DNA from: Platanthera guangdongensis
Lineage: Eukaryota; Streptophyta; Magnoliopsida; Asparagales; Orchidaceae
Length of the DNA stretch: 64,000 nucleotides
Direction of reading: 5' to 3'
NCBI GenBank assembly: GCA_039583875.1
Contig: CM077162.1
Location: forward strand, 165,931,220-165,995,219
The translations under genes and the position numbers were made by a program. The notes beneath the pieces are model-generated. The model made no database searches and was not told the DNA's origin. It was given only the letters and a program-made list of their open reading frames with translations. This document shows positions 32,701-42,093 of the stretch, piece by piece (the stretch's first letter is position 1; every line of letters begins with the position of its first letter).

Positions 32701-33755
32701 AGAATGAAGATGAGCCTTGTGTTTACAAGCGAATCAGTGAGAGCATTGTTGTCTTCCTGATATTGTATGTAGATGACATACTGTTGATTGGGAATGACAT
32801 TCCTACCCTGAAAGTTGTTAAGAACAACCTAGGGAACTGCTTTTCAATGAAGGATTTGGGCGAAGCGACTTATATACTTGGTATTAAGATCTATAGAGAT
32901 AGATCGAAGAAGTTGCTGGGTTTGACCCAGAGTACGTACATCGAAAAGGTGTTGAAGCGGTTCAACATGCTTGAGTTCAAGAAAGGATTTTTGCCCATGT
33001 CTCATGGTGTGAATCTCTCTAAGGACCAGTGTCCAAAGTCTTGTGAAGATAAGGACCGCATGAAGTTGATTCCATATGCTTCGGCAATTGGATCAATCAT
33101 GTACGCGATGTTATGTACTCGACCCGATGTTTCCTTTGCTTTGAGCATGACTAGTAGGTATCAGTCAGACCCCGGTGAATGTCACTGGATTGCAGTCAAG
33201 AATATCCTGAAGTACTTGAGAAGGACTAAGGACGTGTTCTTGGTGTATGGTGGAGAGGAAGAGCTCGTTGTAAGTGGTTACACGGATGCTAGCTTCCAAA
33301 CTGATAGAGACGACTCCAAGTCTCAGTCAGGTTTTGTGTTTTGCCTGAATGGAGGAGCTATGAGCTGGAAGAGTTCCAAGCAAGAGACAGTTGCTGATTC
33401 TACAACAGAGGCCGAGTATATCGCAGCAGCTAATGCAGCGAAGGAGGCTGTATGGATTAGGAAATTCATCGGCGAGCTTGATGTAGTTCCTAGCATTGTT
33501 GGTCCCGTAGTTCTCTACTGTGATAACAATGGTGCAATTGCACAATCTAAGGAACCTAGATCCCATCAGCGCTCCAAGCACATACTCCGGCGGTTTCATC
33601 TTATTCGTGAGATTGTCGAACGAGGAGATGTAAACATTTGCAGAGTGCCGACTGAGGAAAATATTGCGGATCCGCTGACAAAGCCTCTCGCGCAGAGAAA
33701 GCATGATGGTCATACTAGATCGATGGGTATACGATACCTAAATGATCAACTCTAG
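29796..33755 (+). CDS. F gag-pol polyprotein
   Basis: 1319 residues from ATG 29796. In order: copia Gag (LSGTNYMDWYRNLRIVL near 20-36, a UBN2/DUF4219-like pattern); CCHC knuckle CHHCGKAGHWRRNC (about 252-266); protease WVLDTGCGSH (D about 302); integrase zinc region beginning HCRLGH (about 437) with CESCLLGK; catalytic D about 499, D about 562 and E about 598, with 35 residues between the last two; RT YVDDILLIGND (about 991); RNase H YTDASFQTDRDDSKSQSGF (about 1162) and final DPLTKPL. All motifs are intact and no stop interrupts it. Gag and Pol in one frame would be separated by proteolysis. Similarity suggests the Tork/Angela group (inference). It is inserted in A gag in the same orientation. 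Confidence 0.96.
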   Translation: MASVSHSTLSLRAILEKDKLSGTNYMDWYRNLRIVLRQERKLYVLEEEAPEVPTGNSSRAEKDTYKKYTDDALDVECLMLATMNSELQKQHENMGCKEIDGHLKKMFQGQARQERFDITKALFQCKMGVRDSVGTHVLKMIGYIENLERLGFPLGQELATDLILQSLPDSYEQFVLNYNMNEIDKTLPELLGMLRTAEINMKKAKPASPILMVHKGKGKAKGSKKTKVGPKSYLEPKSSALMKKKSTVKDGKCHHCGKAGHWRRNCPSYIEGLQKLRGGMTSASNVYVIEINLSAPSSWVLDTGCGSHICTNVQELGRRRLLSKGEVDLRVGNGARVAAVAVGVYRLSLPSGLVIELDNCYFIPAITRNIISISCLDMIGFSFIIKNNCCSIFKNDVCYAVAQLFNGLYVLNLDHLIYNVENNKRLRTNDSNPTFLWHCRLGHINEKRISKLHRDGLLDSFDYESFERCESCLLGKMTKAPFIGYTERAEDLLGVIHSDVCGPMSSMARGGYFYFVTFTDDFSRYGYVYLMKCKSETFEKFKEFKNEVENQLGKRVKALRSDRGGEYLSHEFRDHLKECGIVSQLTPPRTPKHNGVFERRNRTLLDMVRSMMSLADLPVSFWGFALETAAMTLNRAPTKTVLKTPYEIWTGKRPSMSFIKIWGCEAYVRRQMPDKLEPKSDKCYLVGYPKETKGYYFYLPSEGKVFVARTGVFLEKEFLSRKTEKVELEEVQEPHVVNEPELDSEIGLQDVVAGEPAQGTQVLRRSGRPRFEPERYGFLVSQIGNVLLMDHDDEPATYQEAMNGPDSDKWLEAMQSEMDSMYANQVWNLVELPEGVRPIGCKWVFKKKTDMDGNVQTFKGRLVAKGFKQIHGIDYDDTFSPVAMVKSIRILLGIAAYYDYEIWQMDVKTAFLNGNLLEEVYMTQPEGFVSPDEATKICKLNKSIYGLKQASRSWNLRFDEKIKEFGFIKNEDEPCVYKRISESIVVFLILYVDDILLIGNDIPTLKVVKNNLGNCFSMKDLGEATYILGIKIYRDRSKKLLGLTQSTYIEKVLKRFNMLEFKKGFLPMSHGVNLSKDQCPKSCEDKDRMKLIPYASAIGSIMYAMLCTRPDVSFALSMTSRYQSDPGECHWIAVKNILKYLRRTKDVFLVYGGEEELVVSGYTDASFQTDRDDSKSQSGFVFCLNGGAMSWKSSKQETVADSTTEAEYIAAANAAKEAVWIRKFIGELDVVPSIVGPVVLYCDNNGAIAQSKEPRSHQRSKHILRRFHLIREIVERGDVNICRVPTEENIADPLTKPLAQRKHDGHTRSMGIRYLNDQL

Positions 33756-34713
33756 CGAGAATCTTGTGGATTGCATGTTATCTTGTATTTTGTTGGCTGT
33801 TTGTTCATATGATGAACTGTGTACCTAGTTTTTCTTTTATAATTAATGACAAATTCTTTTATTATGAGTTTTTCTATATATGATAGTTAAATGTTAGCAT
33901 AATAGATACCCTTAGAATGTTTGCTTCCATGGGACATCAAGTACGTGACTTGAATGTGAGAGCCCATGATTTATTTGAAGCTTCATTCTTAAAGGTCCCT
34001 GGTCGAGTATCATCATAGAAACTAAGGGTGATGATGATACATGAAGGCTAGCACGTGTGTTGACTGATGACTGGTTCTCACAGGTCATGATATTGTGATA
34101 TCAAGTCATCACGTGGGTACTTGTTAGTGAACAAGTTGTACTGGACAGACCCAACCTGAGACTACTCTGTGGATTGTCATCCAATAGTGTCACGAGTAGG
34201 TCTCAATTGACAATGGTGTTGTGGTCCTTTGACCTGAAGTCACAGCATTCATCAAGTGAGGAAGAGCGTGCTTTGATGCCATCTAAAGTCTTCCTTGAGA
34301 AAGGTTGATGATAAGGGTGGTCGTTGGGCATGTTACGAATCATTTGGGTGTTTGTGTGTGAGCAGATATGGGATTTGTCTTCCTGTATGACAGGAGTTGC
34401 ATCCATGGGCCCCTTGATGGAACTGGACTGAGAAATGCATGGCCATGCTTGGTTGAGTCAATATGTGATATTGGACTCACCATTCTCTGAAAGTCCATCC
34501 TGGATCAAGAAAACTTGGATTGAGCTAAACGAGGGTGACACGGTCCATGCCTCTAGTTCTTTCCGGATGTAAGGGACAAAGGGACAAAGACAGCGCTGAT
34601 ACATTGGTCATAAAGGCTTATGAGTTATTAACTCTTATTGCTTGGGGAGCAATGATGCATTGCTAGATGCCGCTCATTATTTGTGAGGTTTTTGGTTTGA
34701 TACTTTCGAGATC

Positions 34714-34722
34714 AAGTGGGAG
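34714..34722 (+). other. F polypurine tract
   Basis: A purine run containing AAGTGGGAG lies two bases before the 3' LTR. The 33756-34713 stretch between the stop codon and this tract is non-coding as far as I can see. Confidence 0.7.
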
Positions 34723-34724
34723 TC

Positions 34725-35868
34725 TGTTGGAGTTACCATGATGATCTGGAAGTGTCAAACATCTAATCTCACTGCCAACGCAATATGAGCCTGCAGGGTC
34801 GCACATAAGAAATGTGGAGAAGTTGGATGACTGACTGTGTTGGTAAAGGTTACCAATCACCGACCTGAATAGGGTTATGGGCAAGGTGTTGCCTTATAGG
34901 ATCATCGGGTTGGGCAAAGGTTGCCTTGAAGGGCTGGTTAGGTTTGTCGTCCGAGGGTCGATGAGAATAGTCGAGAATCATCTTCTGATTCCCGCCGATC
35001 GACGAGAATCACCTTGCTGATTCTCGCCGATCGACGAGAATCGTCGAGAATCAATTGTTGATTCTCGACGATCGACTACCTTGGCTATTGTCATCGACCG
35101 CGGCTCGACGATCGTCGAGTATCATTATGTGTCGTCGAGCGTGGCTCGACGATCGGGGAGAATCGTCGAGTATTGTACTCTGATTCTCGCCGATCCAATG
35201 TGATACTCGCCGAATGATTCTCACCGAACCTGCTCAGTGATTCTCGCCGATTGTCGCCGATTCTCACCGATTCATTCTCGCCGATTCTGAACCCTAGTTC
35301 TGGGTGGTCTGCGGATAATGATTTTCCTGAGTTTATTTTATACTTTAAGTATAAATATAACACTTAGGGTTTCGGGAATATGTGCGATCTATCCCCTCTG
35401 TGCGAATCGAACCCGACGGAAGGAGTTCCGCGTTCGCTCCGCCGATCCCGATCCCGCCGCCGGAAGAGTTCCGCCGCCGTGTTTGCTCCCTTGACCACCT
35501 TTTCTCCGGCGATCGTCGCTGGCGCTGCAATCCCTGGCGCGGACCTAGCAGTCCATGGGAAAGCAAAGGTGCGGTCTTCTCCTTCCCGATCTTCCGTGCG
35601 ACGGAAAGCTCGGCGTTCTCCCGCTCGTGTGGACTTCTACAGAAACGTGGATACTATTCCACGTAGAACTCGCCACCAGCAAGCATACAAAGTTTGGAGC
35701 TTCTCCGTTAAGTTGTGACTCAACGCCACCGAGGTAATTTTTGCCTAGTTTTGTTAACTTCTTGATTCAACCGTCATGGCTCGATCCGCATCTCTTTGGG
35801 TTTTCTTGATGTTTTACTTTTCCGCTGCGTGCACAAGTGTTGTGCCAACCCTATAGAGAAACCCAACA
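34725..35868 (+). repeat. F 3' LTR
   Basis: 1144 bp; the 1-bp length difference from the 5' copy is a G missing at AAGTGTCAAAC. The palindromic array is at about 34955-35295. GAATA follows. Confidence 0.93.
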
Positions 35869-35873
35869 GAATA

Positions 35874-36412
35874 TCTCTACGAGTTTACTCGTTTGAGTCG
35901 ATATGCTAGCTCCACCATCGCGGATGAGGAGCACAAGACGAATCGATTCTACGAAGGCTTGAGAGATGAGTTGAGGTTACTACTCTCGGGGCCGATGACG
36001 CAGGGTTTCTTAACCTTGGTCAACACGGCCCGGTCCTTGGAGAAGGACATGAAGAATGTACAAGCAAAGAAAAGCTTGGGTGATAAGAAATCTGAATTCA
36101 AAGTGCCGATTACTTCAAAGTTTGGCTATCGGAGGTCCTTCAAGAAGCATAGGACTTCGGGTCCAGCTCCTTCTAGTGCTTCTGGGGCGACTACGAGTCG
36201 GACCCCGGGCGCCAGTTTTACTTGTGGAATGACGGGGCACTTTGCCCGCGATTGTTGGAGCGGACGTCCCAAGTCCGAGAGAAGGCCGGGAGAAACTTAT
36301 GAAGATAAGAGCAAGGCGGTGGAGTCGACCGCGTCTCACTATGCTCCGGCCCAACCAAGGGTGTATAATCTTGGCCAAAAGGAGGCCATTAAATAGGCTG
36401 ATGTGGTGACAA
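35874..36412 (+). pseudogene. A gag, 3' part with damaged zinc knuckle
   Basis: Continues A gag after F: YEFTRLSRYASSTIADEEHKTNRFYEGL, then a basic region and the knuckle FTCGMTGHFARDCW. The first Cys of the CCHC motif is Ser (AGT), so zinc binding is probably lost. A TAG at 36394-36396 is a nonsense codon inside this exon. The frame continues through ADVVTS and would meet TAA at 36419 if not spliced at the candidate donor at 36413. Confidence 0.85.
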
Positions 36413-36488
36413 GTACGGTTTAATTTATAGCAAGTCACTTTCTTTAAATACTTGTTATGTACATGTTACCTTACCACTGCTTGTTTAG
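36413..36488 (+). other. Candidate spliceosomal intron at A gag-protease junction
   Basis: 76 nt from GTACGG to CTGCTTGTTTAG, T-rich, with stops in the gag frame. Removing it changes frame by one and joins gag codons (ending VVT) to the protease frame beginning FILICENS. The junction falls after the first base of a codon (phase 1). The last exon base is A rather than the usual G. The T element has a candidate intron at the same place and phase (54802-54919). Confidence 0.6.
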
Positions 36489-39400
36489 GATTTATTTTGA
36501 TTTGTGAGAATTCGGCAAGAGCACTTTTCGATATGGGAGCTTCACACTCCTTCTTGTCCGAAGGATTTATATCACGCATCGGAGTCCCTTCTTCGATGGC
36601 GAAGAATAAGTTGGATGTGTTGTTGCCCAATGGGTAATCGATGCGCGCAGATAGGATCTGCGATGTTAAGATTCATATTGGGAATCAGGAGTTCGATCTG
36701 CGAGCGTCGTTACTTCCATTGGTGGAGTTCGACGTCATATTTGGCATGGACTGGCTCTCGGAGCAGCAGGCCTATATTGACTGCGGTTGCAAGGAAGTCA
36801 AGCTGGGAGCAAGTCGTGAAACGACTTTTACGGGCTTAAAGGGGTCGAGCAAGACGTTGATGTCTGCTCTTCAGGTGGTGAAGGCGGTTCGTGCCGGTGC
36901 AGAACTGTTCTTTACACTAGTGGAGGTTGCAAAGCCGAAGCCCGCGTTGGATAATATTTCAGTGGTATATGAGTACCCTGATGTGTTCCCTAGAGATCTT
37001 CCTGGAGCACCGCCTCAGCGGGTGATAGACTTCACGATTGAGCTAGTGCCAGGTGCAAAGCCTGTGTCACAATCTCCCTATCAGCTAGCACCTAAGGAAA
37101 TGGCGGAGCTGAAAGTTCAACTGCAAGAGTTGTTGGAACAAGGGTAAGTGCGCCCAAGTTCTTCGCCTTGGAGCGTGCCGGTCCTCTTTGTTAAGAATAA
37201 GGACGGAAGCTTGAGGCTATGTATTGATTATCGAGAGCTCAACAAGTTGACGAAGAAGAACAACTACCCGATCCCCCGGATCGATGATCTTTTTGATCAG
37301 TTGGTCGGGTCGACGGTGTAATCGAAGTTGGATCTCAAGGCCGGGTACTATCAGCTGCGAATAAGGGAGAGTGATATCCCGAAGACAGCGTTCAGTACGA
37401 GATACGGGCATTACGAGTTTACGGTCATGCCGTTTGGGCTGACTAATGCGCCGTCAGTGTTCATAGATTTGATGAACAGGACTTTCAGGGAGTACTTGGA
37501 CCACTTCGTGATCGTCTTCATCGACGATATTTTGGTGTACTCGCAAAGTGAGGAAGATCACTTCAAGCATCTTCATTTCGTATTGGATACGCTAAGGAGG
37601 AATCAACTTTATGCCAAGTTCTCGAAGTGAGAGTTTTGGTTATCCTCAGTGGCGTTCCTCGGGCATATAGTGAGTGGAGAGGGTATTGCTGTGGATCCTG
37701 TGAAGATTGTTGCGATACAGGAGTGGCCTAAGCTTGCTACGGTAGCGGAAGTCCGGAGCTTTCTGGGGCTTGCCGGCTATTATAGGCGCTTCGTAGAGAA
37801 CTTCTCGCGGATAGCGTTACCTCTCACTACTTTGACGAGGAAGGAGCAGAAGTTCGTTTGGACGCCGGAGTGCGCGCGAACTTTTGAGGAGTTGAAATGT
37901 CGGTTGACCACGGCGCCTGTGCTGAGTTCGCCGATTGGTACCAAAGGCTATGAGATTTACAGTGACACTTCGGGCAGCGGTTTGGGTTGCGTGTTACTGC
38001 AACACGGAAGTGTAATAGCTTATGGCTCGAGACAGCTAAAAGTGCACGAGAGGAACTATTCCGTCCATGACTTGGAGTTAGCGGCCGTGATTTTTACCTT
38101 TAAGCTGTGGAGGCACTATTTGTACGGTGTGAAGATTGATATCTACACCGATCATAAGAGCCTGAAGTATCTGATTGATCAGAAGGATCTGAATATGCGG
38201 CAGCGTAGATGAATGGAGTTCCTGGGGGACTATACATTCAAGATCCACTATGTGCCGGGTAAAGGTAATGCGGTTGCAGACGCGTTGAGTCGCCGAGAAC
38301 CAGCTCAAGCCAATTGGCTAATGGTGCATGATGAGCGGTTGGTGCGGGAGTTGGAGGCGTTGTAAATTGTTTGTGTGGATAGGCAATCAAGTGCTGAAGC
38401 AGTTCTGAATTGGACTGAAGTCCAATATGACCTGGCTGATCGGATTCGGCAAGCTTTGGATATGGATGTCCATATGAAGCAGTTCATGGTAGAGGCTCTG
38501 GATGGGACAAATTCCCAATTCGTTGTGAAGGATGGATTGCTTTGGAAAGACGGTCGTCTGTGCGTCCCAAGTGTGGGTAATTTGCGGGTGGAATTGTTGT
38601 ACGAGACACACCATACCAAGTACTCGATTCACCCGGGGAGCACGAAGATGTACCGCGATGTAAAGAAACTGTTTTGGTGGCCATGTTTGAAGAAAGATGT
38701 GGCGCTCTACGTGGCGAAGTGCCAAAATTGCGCCTTGGTGAATGCGGAATGTCAAAAGCCGGGAGGATTTCTTAAGTCCTTGCCTATTTTGGAGTGGAAA
38801 TTCGATGACATATCTATGGACTTTGTGCACGGTTTGCCAAGGTCGCAAAAGGGGACCGACGCCATTTGGGTGGTCGTGGATCGGTTAACGAAGGTGTCGC
38901 ATTTCATTCCGCATAGGAAGGATGATCCGGTCGATAAGTTGGCAAAACTGTATGTGGATAATATTGTACGGCTTCATGGTGTGCCCCGCAACATCGTGAG
39001 TGACCGAGATGGGCGGTTCACGTCCAACGATTGGAGGCTTGTGCAGCAAATGTTGGGAACAAAGTTGAAATTCAGCATAGCCTTCCATCCGCAAACAGAT
39101 GGGAAGGCCGAGAGGGTCAATAGAACCATGGAAGACATGCTTCGCATGTGTGTATTGGATTTTAGAAAGCAATGGGAAGACCACCTTTATTTGGTGGAGT
39201 TCGCGTACAACAATAGCTACCAAGCAAGTATCCAAATGGCGCCCTTCGAGGCCCTATATGGTAGAAAGTGTCGCACGCCGTTGTCTTGGCTAGAAACGGG
39301 TGAGTCAAGGTTGTAAAAGCGATCAGAAGTGGAGGATGCTACTTCTTTGGTGAGAACCATTCGGGAGAGGTTGCTTATCGCTCAGGACCGGCAAGCGAAG

Positions 39401-39918
39401 TACTATAATGCCAAGCACAGGAACGTGGAGTTCGCTGTGGGCGATTGGGTGTACTTAAAGATCAAGCCGTTCAAGGGTGTCTCGCGGGTACGACGATTGA
39501 AAAAGCTAAGCCCGAGGTACCTTGGGTCGTTTGAGGTTCTGGAGCGAATTGGTGAAGCGGCCTATCGGTTGAAGCTTTCAGTGGAGCTTGGTGGATTACA
39601 TGATGTATTCTATATTTCGGTGCTTTGGAAGGTGGTGCAAGAGCCTTCGCTAGTGATCGCGGTTGATCAGGTGCCGATGGATAGTGGGCTGACGCCAAAA
39701 GTCAAGCCCGTGCAGATTGAGGACTCGGAGGTCAAGCGGCTACGCAATAAAGAGATTAGGATGGTCAAGGTCCGATGGGACAATTGCGGTCGTGAGGAGC
39801 TCTCTTGGGAGCGAGAGCAGGCTATGCTTGACGAGTATCCGAAGTTGTTACGCTCAGGTACAAATTTTGGTTTTGTACATGTCTTTCCTTTATATAATTC
39901 CGTGGATAAAATTCTTTT
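36489..39918 (+). pseudogene. A pol (protease, RT, RNase H, integrase, chromodomain-like), nonsense-riddled
   Basis: One frame with stops at 36635, 37145, 37319, 37628, 38210, 38363 and 39314. Protease has LFDMGASHSFLS, the catalytic DTG/DSG Thr/Ser replaced by Met. RT has [23 protein letters not shown] and FIDDILVYS (about 37515). The RNase H part has [17 protein letters not shown]. Integrase has a zinc region with CQNC, then IVSDRDGRFTS and HPQTDGKAER. A chromodomain-like end VKVRWDNCGREELSWE lies at about 39760. No frameshift is needed anywhere. The natural stop is lost, so the frame runs into the polypurine tract and the S2 LTR. The order RT before integrase identifies gypsy. Confidence 0.9.
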
Positions 39919-39930
39919 AAGAGGGGGAGA
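39919..39930 (+). other. A polypurine tract
   Basis: AAGAGGGGGAGA follows AAAATTCTTTT, a context common before chromovirus 3' LTRs. Five bases later (GTTAT) the S2 LTR begins instead of TGTAACGCC. Confidence 0.8.
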
Positions 39931-40081
39931 GTTATTGTTGGGTACTTTGGTATTAAATGTACCTGATTTGAAGAAGCCTCACCCTACTCAATGATATATA
40001 TCAAAATGTATTTGATGTATTTTGAGTTTAGTTGTGCAGGTTAAGTATTTGCAGGGAAAACTTAAAAGTCTCTAAGTCCAT

Positions 40082-40176
40082 GTGTCGACACCCAAAAGAA
40101 AAGTGTCGACACTTAAGAAGACTTGTGTTGACACCCAGCAACGCAGTGTCGACACTTGGAGTCATTGTGTCGACAC
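40082..40176. repeat. GTGTCGACAC array in S2 LTR, first piece
   Basis: Four perfect palindromes and one variant (GTGTTGACAC) before the C insertion. Confidence 0.9.
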
Positions 40177-40191
40177 CAGGGATGCAGAGTC

Positions 40192-42081
40192 TGTTAAAAT
40201 TCAACAAACCGCAGACGCCCCCTTGGATACCCTGTTGAAAACTCAACAAACCGGAGGAGGATACGCCCACTTATAATGTTGAAAGTTTTCCCGGATCGTG
40301 GAGTTAGCAGGGGTTATCTCAACAAAGCAGTAACAACCAGCAACGCATGCAGCATAAGATTCTTTATTGATCAAGAGCAAACGTCTTTACAAGGCGAGAC
40401 ATACATGGCGAGACATGCTTCACCAAAACCCAAACCAGGAGAACAGAGACAGTTACAAAGACAAGAAAGAAAAACAAGCCGCGCGGACTCAACCACCAAG
40501 CCGCCGGTCTACTGCTGTGGAGTCCGCTCAGTCTGCCAGGTCGCCAGACCGCAACCCAAGCCGCGCGGACTACCCCTTATTCCAATGCTTAGCTCTTCAC
40601 CGTCGATCTGCAGGCCGCCTGACCGCGAGGTCGCCTAGCCGCCAGACCGCACAAGCTGCGTCACCGAATGGAACAGTACGCCTGAAGCAGGCGACTTCCT
40701 GAGCCCCGAACCAAGTTGCCAAAGAGAAGACCGCCTGGTCGCTATCCGCGACCTGCTGTTTACCGCCTGTTGCTAAACCGCAGAGTCTGCACTGCCCCTG
40801 ACCGCAATCAGAGCCAAGTCTTGGCTTTCCAGCGCTATCCGCACAACCTGCACAGCACAACCGGGTCAACTCTCAAACCGCGCGGACACCAAAGTCCAGA
40901 CAGCAGCAACTTACGCGAGCTCAATTACTGTTCACTTACTTCGGTTTAGGTTAGATACTCCTGATGTGACATGGGTCCTATTTATAGGCATGATGATGAG
41001 TATGGTCACCGCCCTAGCTGATAGGATCACCGCCACATCCCGCAGCAAGAACAAGTGTGTCCGCCAGCCCGCGGACACACATTCCAGTTCGCCGCTCCTG
41101 TGCAGATAGCCAGTCCGCCCCAGCTTCTCCAAGGCCGGACTCCAATATCCAGCCCGCCTTGCCGCCAGAGGCCAAGCCAGGACCACCACAGCCGGACTCC
41201 ACAACAGCCGTGTCTGCCATTCTGCGGACAAGGCATCAGCCCGCAAAACCCGAGCCCGCAGCCTCGCCATCAAGGCACCTGCCGGACTCAGCGGACACCC
41301 GGCTTCCGTCCGCACTTCCCGAGTCCATTGCCTCAATCTCCAAGGCACCACCGGACTCAGCGGACACGCCGATTCAGTCTGTTGTCGCAGCAAACTCCAG
41401 TCCGCATTCCTGAGTTCATAACCTCATCACAAGGCTAAACCGAACTCAGCAGACTCTGGCTCCAGTCCGCACGCTCTTGCCCAGGCAATCCTCCAATCCG
41501 CATACCCCCAAGCTAGCAAACAAGGCAACAGCACTTCTACTAGGCTTGGCGGACTGAGAAAGCAGCCCGCGCTCCACTGCGCGATCTCCCCGGACTGGGC
41601 CAACCTGGACTTGGTTCAGATCACACCAAGTCCAGTCCACTGGCCACATGGGCCAGTCCGCACTTACTGGCGGACACTGGATCTAGCCCGCCATACCGGG
41701 CGACCTCTAGTTTCTGTCCGTGCTGACCGGCGGTCTCCGCGACTTCCACTTGCCGCTTCACTAGAGCAAGACCAAGACAACTGCCAAACCGGTCTGCCGA
41801 GCTCCAGTTCTTCAGTCCGCTTCATGCCGGACTCCGCGGATAGCATTTCTACCCGCCCGGTTACTTCCTGGGAGTCAACCGCCTGCTGAGCATAAACTGG
41901 CATGTCAGACCGCTGCTATTGTCCGCGTAGTCCGCGCGAACAGACCGCCCAGGCTGCCACAGAGCAAACCGCCTGCAACATCCCTGCCGACTTAGCAGTC
42001 CGCCATCCCTGTCAGCGTAGTCCGCGCGGATAGGTTGCCCAAGCCTTCCATTCACCCACTTTCACTTCACAAGTTTCAACA
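40192..42081 (-). repeat. C 3' LTR
   Basis: 1890 bp. The other LTR is 1798 bp after removing T; the 92-bp difference is one deletion there, corresponding to about 40868-40959 here. GTCCGC/GCGGAC motifs are dense. Confidence 0.92.
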
Positions 42082-42093
42082 CTCCCCCTTTAA
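42082..42093 (-). other. C polypurine tract
   Basis: On the minus strand it reads TTAAAGGGGGAG and abuts the 3' LTR. It overlaps the stop codon of the ORF (42090-42092), as in E. Confidence 0.88.

Larger units (their letters stand above)
27670..35868 (+). mobile_element. F: intact Ty1/copia retrotransposon
   Basis: LTRs of 1145 and 1144 bp start TGTTGGAGTTACC and end ACCCAACA. The perfect target duplication GAATA is at 27665-27669 and 35869-35873. It has a matching primer site, one uninterrupted gag-pol ORF and a purine-rich tract before the 3' LTR. LTRs differ by about a dozen substitutions and one 1-bp indel by eye, near 1 percent. It is the best candidate here for an autonomous element. 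Confidence 0.95.
24525..39935 (+). mobile_element. A: chromovirus-type Ty3/gypsy, degenerate, 3' LTR not in window
   Basis: 5' LTR (24525-26838), primer site, gag (split by F), candidate intron, pol in gypsy order (protease, RT, RNase H, integrase, chromodomain-like end) and polypurine tract. Where the 3' LTR should begin, the S2 LTR starts instead, so the rest of A is expected beyond S2. Pol keeps one frame but has seven in-frame stops. The chromodomain-like tail and the sequence leading into the polypurine tract point to the Tekay-like group; that lineage call is inference. Confidence 0.88.

Noticed and set aside
40276..41903. Pro/Arg-rich ORFs on both strands
   Set aside because: They are in the C LTR, recur in its other LTR, and match no protein family I know.
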